Assembly (NCBI GenBank): GCA_963727635.1
Contig: CAVSHP010000021.1
Coordinates: forward strand, 496,001 to 560,000
DNA: 64,000 nt
Origin: SZUA-36 sp963727635
GTDB taxonomy: Bacteria; Pseudomonadota; Gammaproteobacteria; Xanthomonadales; SZUA-36
Reading direction: 5' to 3'
A program made the translations under genes and the position numbers. Under the pieces are notes generated by a model. The model did not search any database. It saw nothing but the letters and a program-made list of their open reading frames with translations, and had not been told where the DNA came from. This document shows, piece by piece, positions 45,696-59,480 of this stretch. The number at the start of each line of letters is the position of its first letter. Position 1 is the stretch's first letter.

Positions 45696-46700
45696 GTGAA
45701 ACATTTTTTGACCACCAGTGACTGGTCCCGTGAAGACCTGGAGTCCCTGCTGCAATCGGCCGAGGCCTTAAAGAAAAATCCCATCAATTCCAGGCTCAGG
45801 GGGCGCTCGATTGCCTTGTTGTTTCTGAATCCTTCAATGCGTACCAGGACTTCTTTCGACCTGGGTATGCAGCAAATGGGTGGTATCGCCATTGTGCTCC
45901 AGCCGGGCAAAGATGCCTGGGGTCTCGAGTTCAATACCGGTGCGGTCATGGAAGGTGATGCCGAAGAACACATCGCTGAAGCGGCGGGTGTGTTGTCACG
46001 TTATTGCGACCTGATCGGCCTGCGGGCGTTTCCGTCGTTTGTTGACTGGTCAAAGGACCGTGAGGACTACGTGATCAAATCGCTGGCGAGGTATTCATCC
46101 GTGCCGGTCATCAACATGGAAACCATCGTCCATCCATGCCAGGAACTGGCCATGATGCTGGCGTTGAAAGAGAGAATCGGAAACGTGGCCAAGCGCAAGA
46201 TGGTGCTGACCTGGACCTGGCATCCGCGGCCCCTGAATACCGCCGTGGCCAATTCCGCGCTGTTAATCAGCACCAAGTTCGGTATGGATGTGACCCTGTT
46301 GTGCCCCGAACCTGACTACCTGCTCGATCCACAGTTCATGGACCAGGCAAAGGCCAATGCAGCCGCCAGCGGCGGTTCGTTACAGGTCAGTCATGACATC
46401 GAGTCGGCCTATACAGGCGCAGATTTTGTTTACGCCAAAAGCTGGGGCGCGCTGCCTTATTACGGCAGACCGCAGGAAGAATACGAGTTGCGCAAGAACT
46501 ACCGCCACTTTATCGTCAATGAAGATAAGATGGCGCTGACCAATAATGGCCTGTTCAGTCATTGCCTGCCGTTAAGACGTAATGTCAAGGCCACCGATGG
46601 TGTGATGGATGCGCCGTACTGCCTGGCGATGGACGAGGCGGAAAACCGTTTACATGTACAAAAAGCCCTGATGATGAATTTGCTGGGAGCAGATCAATGA
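45696..46700 (+). CDS. argF': N-acetylornithine carbamoyltransferase (AOTCase)
   Basis: Carbamoylates N-acetylornithine to N-acetylcitrulline in the Xanthomonas-type arginine route. The 334-residue protein has the carbamoyl phosphate loop as SMRTRTSFDLG (usually STRTR in ordinary ornithine transcarbamylase), HPCQELAMML, and the terminal HCLPLRRNVKATDGVMD. These match AOTCase as I remember it. The start is GTG at 45696 (AGGGAG upstream); the frame is open further but has no site there. It heads an operon with argG, argE, argBA, argC and argH and overlaps argG by four bases. Confidence 0.9.
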   Translation: MKHFLTTSDWSREDLESLLQSAEALKKNPINSRLRGRSIALLFLNPSMRTRTSFDLGMQQMGGIAIVLQPGKDAWGLEFNTGAVMEGDAEEHIAEAAGVLSRYCDLIGLRAFPSFVDWSKDREDYVIKSLARYSSVPVINMETIVHPCQELAMMLALKERIGNVAKRKMVLTWTWHPRPLNTAVANSALLISTKFGMDVTLLCPEPDYLLDPQFMDQAKANAAASGGSLQVSHDIESAYTGADFVYAKSWGALPYYGRPQEEYELRKNYRHFIVNEDKMALTNNGLFSHCLPLRRNVKATDGVMDAPYCLAMDEAENRLHVQKALMMNLLGADQ

Positions 46701-47905
46701 CGACAGAAACAAAGACACCCATCGTACTGGCGTTCTCCGGTGGCCTGGATACCAGCTACTGTGTGCTGGAGTTAAAGGAACAGGGCTATGACGTGCACAC
46801 CGTGTTTGTAGACACGGGCGGACTCGGTGCTGAAGAACTCAAATGGATCGATGAGCGTGCACTTTCACTCGGCGCGGTAAAACACCACGTCGTGGATGCC
46901 AGCCAGCTTATCTGGGATGAGTTCGTGGTGCCGCTGGTGTGGAGCCAGGCCCGTATGCTGGGCGAATACCCGATGTTATGTTCCGACCGCTACCTGATCG
47001 TCAGGTTGAGCCTGGAATTATGTGATGAACTGGGTACCCGGCATTTCGCCCACGGTTGCACCGGCATGGGTAACGATCAGCTCCGCTTTGACCAGACCGT
47101 TCGCAGCCTGGGTGATTATGTCATTCATGCACCGGTCAGGGACCTGCAAAAACAGCCCGGCAATATCCGTGAAATCGAGATCGGAATCCTCAAAAGCGCC
47201 GGTGTATCGATACCGGTAAAAACCGGCAAGTACTCAATCAATGAGAACCTGCTGGGCGTCACCATTTCCGGTAGTGAAATCGATGAATTCAAAGCACCCG
47301 GCATCGAAACATGGCAATTGAGCCGGCCACGGGAAGAATGGCCGGCAGAACCGCTGCAGGTCGCCATCCATTTCGAAAAGGGCACCGCGGTGGCCATCAA
47401 CGGGCAGTTAATGTCCGGAGCGGAGATCGTCAAGTTTTTGAACAAGCAGTTTGGCCGCTATGGCGTCGGACGGCATATCTATACCGGTGATGTCACCATT
47501 GGCCTGAAGGGCCGCATCGTTTTTGAATGCCCCGGTATCGACGCCCTGCTGACAGCCCACCAGGCACTGGAGGACTGTGTCAATACCCGTTTCCAGAACC
47601 AGTTCCGTCACCAGGTTTCGCAACGCTGGGCGGAACTGGTCTACAGTGGTTTCTTCTACGAACCACACAAGAACGATCTGCAGGCCTACCTGGCCAGTTC
47701 CCAGTCATGTGTGACCGGCACGGTAACACTGCAAACAACGGGTGGTTCCATGCATGCGGTGGCGGTTGAATCCGACTACATCGTGCGGGATCCGAACGCG
47801 GTTTACGCACAGAGTTGCAACTGGTCACCGACCGAGGCAGAGGGATTTATCAAGCTGATCGGTCAGAGTTCGACGACCGCCATGCGGGTCAGGAATAAAA
47901 CCTGA
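46697..47905 (+). CDS. argG: Argininosuccinate synthase
   Basis: Joins citrulline and aspartate with ATP. The 402-residue protein starts with the P-loop AFSGGLDTSYC (about 12-22), then FVDTGGLGAEEL, HGCTGMGNDQ and the GVTISGSEIDEF region. Length is normal. Its ATG overlaps the argF' stop by four bases, and its own stop overlaps the argE start by one base (TGATG). Confidence 0.95.
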   Translation: MTTETKTPIVLAFSGGLDTSYCVLELKEQGYDVHTVFVDTGGLGAEELKWIDERALSLGAVKHHVVDASQLIWDEFVVPLVWSQARMLGEYPMLCSDRYLIVRLSLELCDELGTRHFAHGCTGMGNDQLRFDQTVRSLGDYVIHAPVRDLQKQPGNIREIEIGILKSAGVSIPVKTGKYSINENLLGVTISGSEIDEFKAPGIETWQLSRPREEWPAEPLQVAIHFEKGTAVAINGQLMSGAEIVKFLNKQFGRYGVGRHIYTGDVTIGLKGRIVFECPGIDALLTAHQALEDCVNTRFQNQFRHQVSQRWAELVYSGFFYEPHKNDLQAYLASSQSCVTGTVTLQTTGGSMHAVAVESDYIVRDPNAVYAQSCNWSPTEAEGFIKLIGQSSTTAMRVRNKT

Positions 47906-48981
47906 TGGCTGTAGCCGGCGTACTGGGCTATCTCGAGACCCTGGTGGCGTTCGATACGCAGAACCCGCCACGTTGCCTGGCTGCGGACGCACCAATTTTC
48001 AGCTGGATCAGCACGGTCCTCGGGACGGATTTCAGAATTGAGCTGACCGATCATGGTCTGGGCAGGGTCAGCTTGCTGGCGGTGCGTGGAAAACCGGACC
48101 TGTTGTTTAACGTACACCTGGATACGGTGCCCGTGATCGAAGGCTCGCGGTTTCCCGCACTTGAATTGACGACGGAAAACGGCCGCGTTTACGGCCGTGG
48201 AAGTTGCGATATCAAGGGTGCGGCAGCCTGTTTGCTGGAGGTTGCAGGTATCACCGATCAACCCATGGCGATGTTATTCACAACCGACGAGGAAGGCGCC
48301 AACGGGATTTGTGTCGATGAGTTTGTGCGCTCAGAACAATGCCGGGCTTTCAAGCAGGTTGTGGTAGCTGAACCAACGGACTGCCTGGCCGTGTTGAGCC
48401 ACCGTGGTTACCTCTCGGTTAAAGGTCAGTTTTCCGGTGTGCCCGGTCACTCCTCCGAACCACGTGCATTGAAAGATAACGCGCTGCACAAGCTGTCCAA
48501 TTGGGTGGCGGCAGCCGTCATGCGGGCCGCGCAAATGGAGGCCGAGGGCCGCCGCCCCTGTTTCAATGTCGGCGAAGTGCATGGCGGAATCAAGTCGAAC
48601 GTCATTGCCGATCAGGCCAGGCTGCACTGGAGTGCGCGTCTGTCGCCCGGCGACAGCAACAGCGATTTTCTCGATTCGATGACAGGTTTGGACAGCAGTG
48701 GTGCGGCGTCGTGGCAGGTGCCGTTTTCCGGTCCGCCATTGCCAACTGACGGTCAGGATATTTCACGGGCGCAGGCATTTGTAGAGCGTAATGGCATCGA
48801 AGCCGGTCCGGCGGTTAACTTCTGGACCGAGGCATCGTTGTTTGCACAGGCGGGAACGCCCGCGATCGTACTGGGGCCGGGTAATATTGCCCAGGCCCAC
48901 GTTATTGACGAATGGGTTAGCCTTGACCAGTTGGAACGGGCCCTGGAAATCTATACAAAGTTGGTAGACAACCATGACTGA
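47905..48981 (+). CDS. argE: M20-family deacetylase, probable N-acetylcitrulline/acetylornithine deacetylase
   Basis: Zinc-dependent hydrolase of 358 residues. Metal and catalytic motifs are FNVHLDTVPV (about 69-78), GSCDIKGAA (about 94-102) with the Asp, FTTDEEGANG (about 127-136) with the Glu pair and GPGNIAQAH near the end. In this acetylated route it would deacetylate N-acetylcitrulline, though the sequence does not show the substrate. It starts with a one-base overlap with argG and overlaps argBA by eight bases. Confidence 0.88.
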   Translation: MAVAGVLGYLETLVAFDTQNPPRCLAADAPIFSWISTVLGTDFRIELTDHGLGRVSLLAVRGKPDLLFNVHLDTVPVIEGSRFPALELTTENGRVYGRGSCDIKGAAACLLEVAGITDQPMAMLFTTDEEGANGICVDEFVRSEQCRAFKQVVVAEPTDCLAVLSHRGYLSVKGQFSGVPGHSSEPRALKDNALHKLSNWVAAAVMRAAQMEAEGRRPCFNVGEVHGGIKSNVIADQARLHWSARLSPGDSNSDFLDSMTGLDSSGAASWQVPFSGPPLPTDGQDISRAQAFVERNGIEAGPAVNFWTEASLFAQAGTPAIVLGPGNIAQAHVIDEWVSLDQLERALEIYTKLVDNHD

Positions 48982-50287
48982 TATACGCCAGTTAGTCCAG
49001 GAACTACTCGCACAGCTGGGTTCCAGCCGGGAAGCGCAGCAGTACCTGAAAGAATATTCCGGTACCAACCAGGCACGTTTTGCAGTGGTAAAAGTGGGTG
49101 GCGGCATTTTGCGCGACCACCTCGATGAACTGACTTCCGCCCTGGTATTTTTGCACCGGCTTGGTTTGATTCCGGTGGTGCTGCACGGTGCCGGACCACA
49201 GCTTGACGAGGCGCTGGCGGATGCGGGTATCGAAACCGAGCGGCGCGATGGATTACGCGTTACCACCGAAGCAGTCATGTCGGTGGCGCGGCCATTGATG
49301 TACAGGGAAAACCTGCGGCTGGTGGAGGCGCTGGAGGCCAAGGGTATCCGCGCCAGGGGTATTCAACACGGTGTATTCCAATGCACATATCTTGACCAGG
49401 AAAACCTGGGGCTTGTCGGAGACGTCCAGCAGGTCGAGCTGGATTCAATAGAAAGCGCCGTGCGCAGTGGCGCGGTTCCGGTATTGACCTGCCTGGGCGA
49501 ATCGCCATCCGGTCAGGTTTTAAATATCAACGCCGATATTGCCACCCGCGAACTGGTGTGGAAGCTGCGGCCGCACAAGGTTATTTTTCTGTCACCCACC
49601 GGCGGTCTTCTCGATAGCCAGGACCGGATTATTTCAGCCGTCAGCCTGACCAACGATTACGAGGCGTTGATGAAGCAACCGTGGGTGCATTCCGGTATGC
49701 GTCTGAAACTGCAACAGATCAATGAAATGTTGCAGAAGCTGCCGGACGACACCTCGGTTTCCATCACATCCGCCTCACATCTGACCCGTGAACTGTTTAC
49801 CTACCGGGGTGCGGGCACCCTGGTCAGAAAAGGTGAGGCCATCAATGTCTTCAGGAATCCGGATGCCGAAACGCTGGCCAGGGTAAAAGAGCTGGTGGAG
49901 AAGTCGTTCAGCAGAACCCTGCGTGACGGCTGGTTTGACACGCTGGATGACCCGCTCGTACTGCTGTCGGAAACCGGCCGTGCGGCGGCCATCATGACCA
50001 CGGGCGTCGATGGTATTCCTTACCTTGACAAGTTTACCGTCACCTCCGAAGCCCAGGGTGAAGGTCTGGGTGCGGCGGTATGGCAGGTGGTCAGGGCGCG
50101 TTATCCGGCATTGTACTGGCGCTCGCGCAATAACAACCCGATTACGCCATGGTATTTTCAGCAGGCAGACAGCAGCAACCGCTCGGCGAACTGGGTGGTA
50201 TTTACGATCGGTGTTGAGGATGCCGGGCAAAGGCAGCGATGTGTAGAGGATTCACTCGCGCGTGATTCGGGCTGGGTTGCGGAATGA
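48974..50287 (+). CDS. Bifunctional acetylglutamate kinase / N-acetylglutamate synthase
   Basis: A 437-residue fusion. Residues 1-about 290 form the amino acid kinase domain (VVKVGGGILRDHLDEL, VVLHGAGPQLDEAL, NINADIATRELV, LSPTGGLLD). Residues about 290-437 form a GNAT domain of the DUF619 type (YLDKFTVTSEAQGEGLGAAVW, YWRSRNNNPITPWYF). It makes and phosphorylates acetylglutamate, the first two steps. The GEGLGA acetyl-CoA loop is present, so synthase activity is expected. Fused NAGS-NAGK proteins of this type are known from Xanthomonas. It overlaps argC by four bases. Confidence 0.92.
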   Translation: MTDIRQLVQELLAQLGSSREAQQYLKEYSGTNQARFAVVKVGGGILRDHLDELTSALVFLHRLGLIPVVLHGAGPQLDEALADAGIETERRDGLRVTTEAVMSVARPLMYRENLRLVEALEAKGIRARGIQHGVFQCTYLDQENLGLVGDVQQVELDSIESAVRSGAVPVLTCLGESPSGQVLNINADIATRELVWKLRPHKVIFLSPTGGLLDSQDRIISAVSLTNDYEALMKQPWVHSGMRLKLQQINEMLQKLPDDTSVSITSASHLTRELFTYRGAGTLVRKGEAINVFRNPDAETLARVKELVEKSFSRTLRDGWFDTLDDPLVLLSETGRAAAIMTTGVDGIPYLDKFTVTSEAQGEGLGAAVWQVVRARYPALYWRSRNNNPITPWYFQQADSSNRSANWVVFTIGVEDAGQRQRCVEDSLARDSGWVAE

Positions 50288-51242
50288 GCGAATCACGCAC
50301 GATAAACCTTGTCGGCGGGCGTGGCTATACGGGATCGGAGCTGTTAGGACTGATTGCCGGGCACCCCCAAATGGAACTGGGCATTGCCAGTTCACGCAGC
50401 GAAGCCGGCCAGACACTGTCTTCCGTCTGCCCGAACTGGCCGCAGGACGGCAGGACGTTTACACAACTTGAACCCGAAGGTATCGCCGCTTATCCGGCCG
50501 ATGCCTGGGTGCTGGCGTTGCCCAACGGCGCTGCCGGTCAATGGGTGGCAGTCCATTAGTGGAAGGTTTCCCGATGCCGTGATCCTGGACCTGAGTGCCG
50601 ATTACCGTTTTGACCCACAATGGACCTACGGTTTACCGGAGCGATTCCGTGATGAGATTCGCAAAGCACGGCTGATTGCCAATCCCGGTTGTTATGCCAC
50701 GGGCGCCCAGCTCGGTTTGTTGCCGTTGGCCGACCAGTTGCGAGAGGACCCGCTGGTCTTCGGCGTATCCGGATACAGTGGTGCAGGCAAGACACCCTCG
50801 CCACGCAATGACCCCGAGGTCTTGAGGGACAATTTGATCCCCTATGCATTGAGCGGTCACATGCATGAAAAAGAAATCAGCCATCAGTTACACACGGCGG
50901 TCAGGTTCATGCCGCACGTGGCGGCATTTTTTCGGGGTATTTCACTGACCATTGCGTTTGAACTGGATCATCCAGGCTCCGGTGGATGAACTGGAGCACC
51001 TGTTCCGGCAGGCGTACGCGGGTGAAGACAGGATAAAAGTCAGCAGGGAAATTCCGCAGATCAGCGCCGTCCGGAACACGGCCGATGTCCATATCGGTGG
51101 CTTTAATATTGACGCGCGAAACCCTGCACAGGGCAGCCTGGTGGTGGTGCTGGATAACCTGCTCAAGGGTGCGGCATCGCAGGCATTGCAGAATCTGAAT
51201 CTGGCCCTTGGGCTGGATGAAAATTCGGGAATCAATCCATGA
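50284..51242 (+). CDS. argC: N-acetyl-gamma-glutamyl-phosphate reductase (two frameshifts)
   Basis: Reduces acetylglutamyl phosphate to the semialdehyde with NADPH. Three frames are needed. First (50284 to about 50550): NLVGGRGYTGSELL. Second (about 50553-50960): LDLSADYRF, catalytic Cys in LIANPGCYATGAQLG, GYSGAGKTPS and HVAAFFRGISLTIAF. Third (about 50978-51242): VSREIPQISAVRNTA and NLLKGAASQALQNLN. Each junction is explained by one extra base (in gtccatt at about 50552, and between 50957 and 50978), giving 318 residues, the family length. It overlaps argH by four bases. Confidence 0.9.
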
Positions 51243-52542
51243 AAGACCTGATCTGGAAAAAAGACGGCAAGGGTGAATCTGCCGACCCCGCCGTCATGGC
51301 GTTTCTCGCCGGTGAAGATGTCGAGCTTGACAAGGAGTTGCTGCTGTTTGACCTGGAGGCCAGCGCTGCGCATGTAAAGGGACTCGAACAGATCGAAATT
51401 CTGAGTGCCAGCGAGGCCGCCAGCTTGCTGGACGGACTGAATTCGATCGCGAAAGACATCCTGAATGGCAGCAGGGTACTGGACAGCCGATATGAGGATG
51501 GGCACTCCGCCATCGAATCGTGGCTGACCGAAATGCTCGGTGACCTCGGCGGGAAAATTCATACCGGTCGAAGCCGCAATGACCAGGTGGCCGTCGCCTT
51601 GCGTCTTTTTATGAAGGACCGGCTAAAACGGCTACAGTCCATCTGTATGCAAATTGCCGAAGTGCTGTTACGCAGGATCGAAACAGAGGGTGATCTGCCA
51701 ATGGCGGGTTATACACATCTGCAATCAGCGATGCCGTCTTCAGCGGGATTATGGTTGGCCGGTCATGCCGAGGCCTTCATCGATAATGCGGAACTCGCAG
51801 CCCTCACATGCCACTGGCTGGATGCCAGCTCCATTGGGCACGGCTTCCGGTTTTGGTGTAAACCTGAAATTGCCACGACAGGCGGTGGCCGGGCATCTCG
51901 GTTTTGCGCGGCTTGTGGTTAACCCGCAATACGCGCAGAACAGCCGCGGCAAAATTGAATTGCAGGCGCTTTCGGTGTTGTCAGCCTGCACCCTGGACCT
52001 GCGCCGGCTGGCCTGGGATATGAGCCTGTTTACCACGCATGAGTTCGGCTTTGTCAAGTTACCGGCACAATACTGCACGGGATCGAGCATCATGCCCAAC
52101 AAGAACAACCCGGACACGGTCGAGTTGTTGCGAGCGGTTCACGGCGTCGTCCAGGGTGCGCAAACCGAACTCGCTTCGGTGCTCTCATTGCCCTCGGGTT
52201 ACCAGCGCGATTTGCAGGCCACCAAACCGCCACTGTTACGTGCATTCAAAAAGGGCTTGCAGGCACTGGCGCTTTTACCGGACCTGCTGGCAAAGTTTGA
52301 ATGGCAGAGCGGAGCGGATGCGCAATTCCATTACGCCTGAAATGCTGGCCACCGATCAAGCGATGGATATGGCGCGTGAAGGTGTCCCGTTCCGGGAGGC
52401 ATATAAAACCGCTGCTGCAGAATCTGCGGAAATCAGCGATGAAGAAATTGCCAAAAGCCTTGCAAACCGGGTTTCTCCGGGTGGCTGCGGCCGACTTGAA
52501 ACAGCGCTTTTGGCGTCCAGACTGGAAGCCCTGAAAAACTAA
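51239..52542 (+). CDS. argH: Argininosuccinate lyase (two frameshifts)
   Basis: Splits argininosuccinate to arginine and fumarate. The first frame (51239 to about 51829) includes HTGRSRNDQVA and GYTHLQSAMPSS. The second (about 51830-52300) has TASGFGVNL, the family signature GSSIMPNKNNPD with the active-site Ser, and YQRDLQATK. The third runs from about 52317 to 52542 (ITPEMLATDQAM...). Each junction needs one base removed (an extra T in agctccatt near 51829, and one between 52300 and 52316), restoring 433 residues. It ends the arg operon. Confidence 0.9.
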
Positions 52543-52566
52543 TTTCAATTATTTTCGTTACAACTG

Positions 52567-52594
52567 TTGACACTTCAATTCCTCGCCCTATAAT
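52567..52594 (+). promoter_or_regulatory. rrn promoter P1
   Basis: TTGACA at 52567-52572, 16-base spacer, TATAAT at 52589-52594, and a G+C-rich discriminator GCGCC after it, as in stringently controlled promoters. An A+T-rich stretch (52540-52560) upstream could be an UP element. Confidence 0.85.
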
Positions 52595-52651
52595 GCGCCT
52601 TCGCTCGGCATCAGATCAGACCCGGAAACGGAATAATTTGGTGGAATATTG

Positions 52652-52679
52652 TTGACGGTTCTTCTGGTCAGCATATATA
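52652..52679 (+). promoter_or_regulatory. rrn promoter P2
   Basis: TTGACG (52652-52657), 16-base spacer, TATAAT (52674-52679), followed by the G+C-rich GGGCGGCC. Tandem with P1, 85 bases downstream. Confidence 0.8.
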
Positions 52680-52950
52680 ATGGGCGGCCCAATTCGGCAT
52701 TGGGATGAATTACCTTTTTTGTGCTGGACTGATAAGCGAAATGCAATCAGTCGATTTAGCGATCTTTAACAATAAACAGGTAACTTGTGTGGGCGCTCAT
52801 GTCATGGGTACAAGCCATGATAGAAAGAGCGACCATGCACTAGATTTATTTTATTCATAAAATTGATTTGGAGCAGGGTTCAGCTTTTTAGCTAAAACCA
52901 TTAGACAAAAGACTTGAAGCTTCGGCTTTGGGTCCGGAGTCGAAAACTTT
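52680..52950 (+). other. 16S leader with boxA and RNase III stem
   Basis: Contains a boxA-like antitermination element (GATCTTTAACAATAA, 52761-52775). The left arm of the 16S processing stem lies at 52777-52799 and pairs with 54532-54555 with one bulge. No gene is seen. Confidence 0.75.
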
Positions 52951-54507
<1,557 letters not shown>

Positions 54508-54531
54508 AAAGAGCAGGCTTAGCCTGTGGTG

Positions 54532-54555
54532 TGAGCGCCCAACACAAGTTACCTG
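54532..54555 (+). other. Right arm of the 16S RNase III processing stem
   Basis: Complementary to 52777-52799 with a single bulged base. Confidence 0.75.
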
Positions 54556-54620
54556 GAAGCCCAATAGAGGGCTTCATACTAGCAGCCGACCAAGACCGGA
54601 TCTCTCAAAATGAGTTTTAT

Positions 54621-54697
<77 letters not shown>

Positions 54698-54703
54698 CAT
54701 CAT

Positions 54704-54779
54704 GGGGCCATAGCTCAGCTGGGAGAGCGCCTGATTTGCATTCAGGAGGTCGGCGGTTCGATCCCGCCTGGCTCCACCA
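54704..54779 (+). tRNA. alaT: tRNA-Ala (TGC)
   Basis: A 76-base cloverleaf with anticodon TGC, GGGGCCA acceptor pairing TGGCTCC, TTCGATCC T-loop and encoded CCA. Six bases after tRNA-Ile. It reads GCA/GCU/GCG alanine codons. Confidence 0.98.
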
Positions 54780-55263
54780 TTGTGGACGTTTAGGCTGCTA
54801 ATAAAATTATTGTCGGTGTTCTGTAAAGAGTTTCTGCGAAATGCGAAATTCGGAACCTCGGCTTGATCTTTAAAAATTTGTGAGTTCTGTCAAGAGCGTC
54901 TTGGTTCCAGGACGGATTGACGAAGTTGTTGTGATGACTTCTTCTGAAAATCAATAATGGAAACTAAGATTGTGTGTCAGCGAAACAAGGTAATGGTATT
55001 CGTTCCATTACCTGGAATAATTGGTGTTAGTCCGATGAGGTTTAACGATCTCATCATGGTTAACCACAAGTTGACATAAGAACTGATCCGATTATGCTTA
55101 TACAACATAGTCAGAAAGTCTTATGTTATCTCAAGCCAGGGTTTCGAGATCAAGGCGGAGTGCGAGTGAATGAGAGGGAACATACATCAGTATGTGACCG
55201 ACCAGCACGAGTGCTCCAACGCAGATATCGGAAGTCTGGCGCAGAGAGAACTTTGGGTTATAT
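54780..55263 (+). other. Distal 16S-23S spacer
   Basis: No gene. Holds a boxA-like element (TGATCTTTAAAAATTTG, 54864-54880) and the left arm of the 23S processing stem (54880-54899), which pairs with 58190-58209. A perfect 9-bp hairpin with an 8-base loop lies at 54988-55013. Confidence 0.75.
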
Positions 55264-58154
<2,891 letters not shown>

Positions 58155-58189
58155 ATAACACCAAAGTTCTATATATTCCCGTGACACAT

Positions 58190-58209
58190 ACGTTCTTGAC
58201 AGAACACAC
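58190..58209 (+). other. Right arm of the 23S RNase III processing stem
   Basis: Pairs with 54880-54899, bringing the ends of pre-23S together. Confidence 0.7.
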
Positions 58210-58271
58210 AAAATTCAGGGTTTAAGCGAAAGCTTATTCCCGAGGTTGATTGAAACATCAACCGGCCAGTT

Positions 58272-58390
58272 TGCCTGGCGGCATTAGAGTACTAGAACCA
58301 CCTGATCCCATACCGAACTCAGCAGTGAAATGGTGCATCGCCGATGGTAGTTTGGGAGTTCCCATGCGAGAGTAGGTCACTGCCAGGCAT
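58272..58390 (+). rRNA. rrfA: 5S ribosomal RNA
   Basis: TGCCTGGCGG start and CTGCCAGGCAT end pair in helix I, with CCGAACTCAG and GCCGATGGTAGT conserved. Length is 119 bases. Confidence 0.95.
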
Positions 58391-58395
58391 CAAAC

Positions 58396-58432
58396 GAAAA
58401 AGCCTCGCCCTTTTGGGCGGGGCTTTTTTTTT
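58396..58432 (+). terminator. rrn operon terminator
   Basis: Arms AAAAGCCTCGCCC and GGGCGGGGCTTTT with a TTTT loop and a run of nine T after it, six bases beyond 5S. Confidence 0.9.
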
Positions 58433-58784
58433 GATCCTCCCGGTGAATTCTCACATACGCATTTTCTAATGTCTGGACTGTAAAAATTTCGCCAGTTGCA
58501 TATCCAGCAAAAGAATATGATTGATAAACCACTCTATGGTGTAGTAACTAACTTCGCGAGAGAGTTTGGGGCTAAAACCTCTAACTTCCAAATCCTTGCA
58601 TTCCTCTGATGCGTACGTGCTTTCTATTGGAATGCTCGCATTAATCCAGGCGCATTAGTATTGTATTAAGTAACAGGCATTGCAGAAAAAACTACCTGTG
58701 TTTTAGCCGAACATGCGTTATCGCGAAGTGTGCCGATTGATTGCTATACTCGCAGGCACCTTTCGCATGTAGCCCGCTACATTC
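58433..58784. other. Intergenic region between rrn and the exopolysaccharide cluster
   Basis: Moderately A+T-rich. I see no convincing gene. A TATACT that could be a -10 box lies about 41 bases before the next start, without a good -35. Confidence 0.4.
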
Positions 58785-59480
58785 ATGACCGGAAAATCGT
58801 CACTGTATCGTTACACCCTGATCCTGGTAGCCGGCGTGACCGCCGGGCTTTTGCTCAGCCTTGCATGGCCGCGTCTGCGGGCCAGTGTGCGCTTCCTGCC
58901 GGTCGACACGGCGATTTCCAATTTCTGGCAAAGCGGTGAAGTCGACGAGACGCAGGTTGATGGCCTGATCAGAAGGGCGCAGGAAGCCATCGCAATACAT
59001 GACCACTATCGCTACTACGCAGGTATGAGCGAGCTTGAAATTCTCGCCGGCGGGGACATGAAGCGGTCATTGTGGCAACGCCGGCAGGCCCTGCAGGATG
59101 CCATTGCGGCTGCCACGGAAGTGGTCAGGCGGTCGCCCGCCACCCCGCGCGCGTGGCTGCGTATCGCCAGGGCGAAGGAGTTTCTCGCCTACCCGGCCGA
59201 GCAGGTAATCCCGCCGCTGAAGATGTCGATCCTCACCGGCAGGGTCGAACCGTCCTTGATGCTGACGCGGCTGGAACTGGGCTTGAGACATCTGCCGATG
59301 CTGGATGCAGAAGCCGTCCGCCTGATGCGCGACCAGGCGCTGTTGTGCTGGACGACTGACAGGCGCTCGATGCTCAGGCGGATAAAGTCCGGTTCGCTGG
59401 GTATCGACAAGTTACGCGTTGTGCTCGCCGATAATGACCCGGCTGTGCTTACCGAGATGGAGGCGCAGCTTGCCAAATAG
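58785..59480 (+). CDS. Membrane-anchored helical (TPR-like) protein of unknown function
   Basis: A 231-residue protein with one N-terminal membrane helix (about 8-28) and a mostly alpha-helical, Ala/Arg/Leu-rich domain, probably periplasmic. The helix-turn pattern (RSPATPRAWLRIARAKEFLA; ALLCWTTDRRSML) suggests TPR-like repeats. I know of no named family. The stop (59478-59480) lies within the start of the next gene, so they are translationally coupled and probably act together in exopolysaccharide assembly. Confidence 0.7.
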   Translation: MTGKSSLYRYTLILVAGVTAGLLLSLAWPRLRASVRFLPVDTAISNFWQSGEVDETQVDGLIRRAQEAIAIHDHYRYYAGMSELEILAGGDMKRSLWQRRQALQDAIAAATEVVRRSPATPRAWLRIARAKEFLAYPAEQVIPPLKMSILTGRVEPSLMLTRLELGLRHLPMLDAEAVRLMRDQALLCWTTDRRSMLRRIKSGSLGIDKLRVVLADNDPAVLTEMEAQLAK

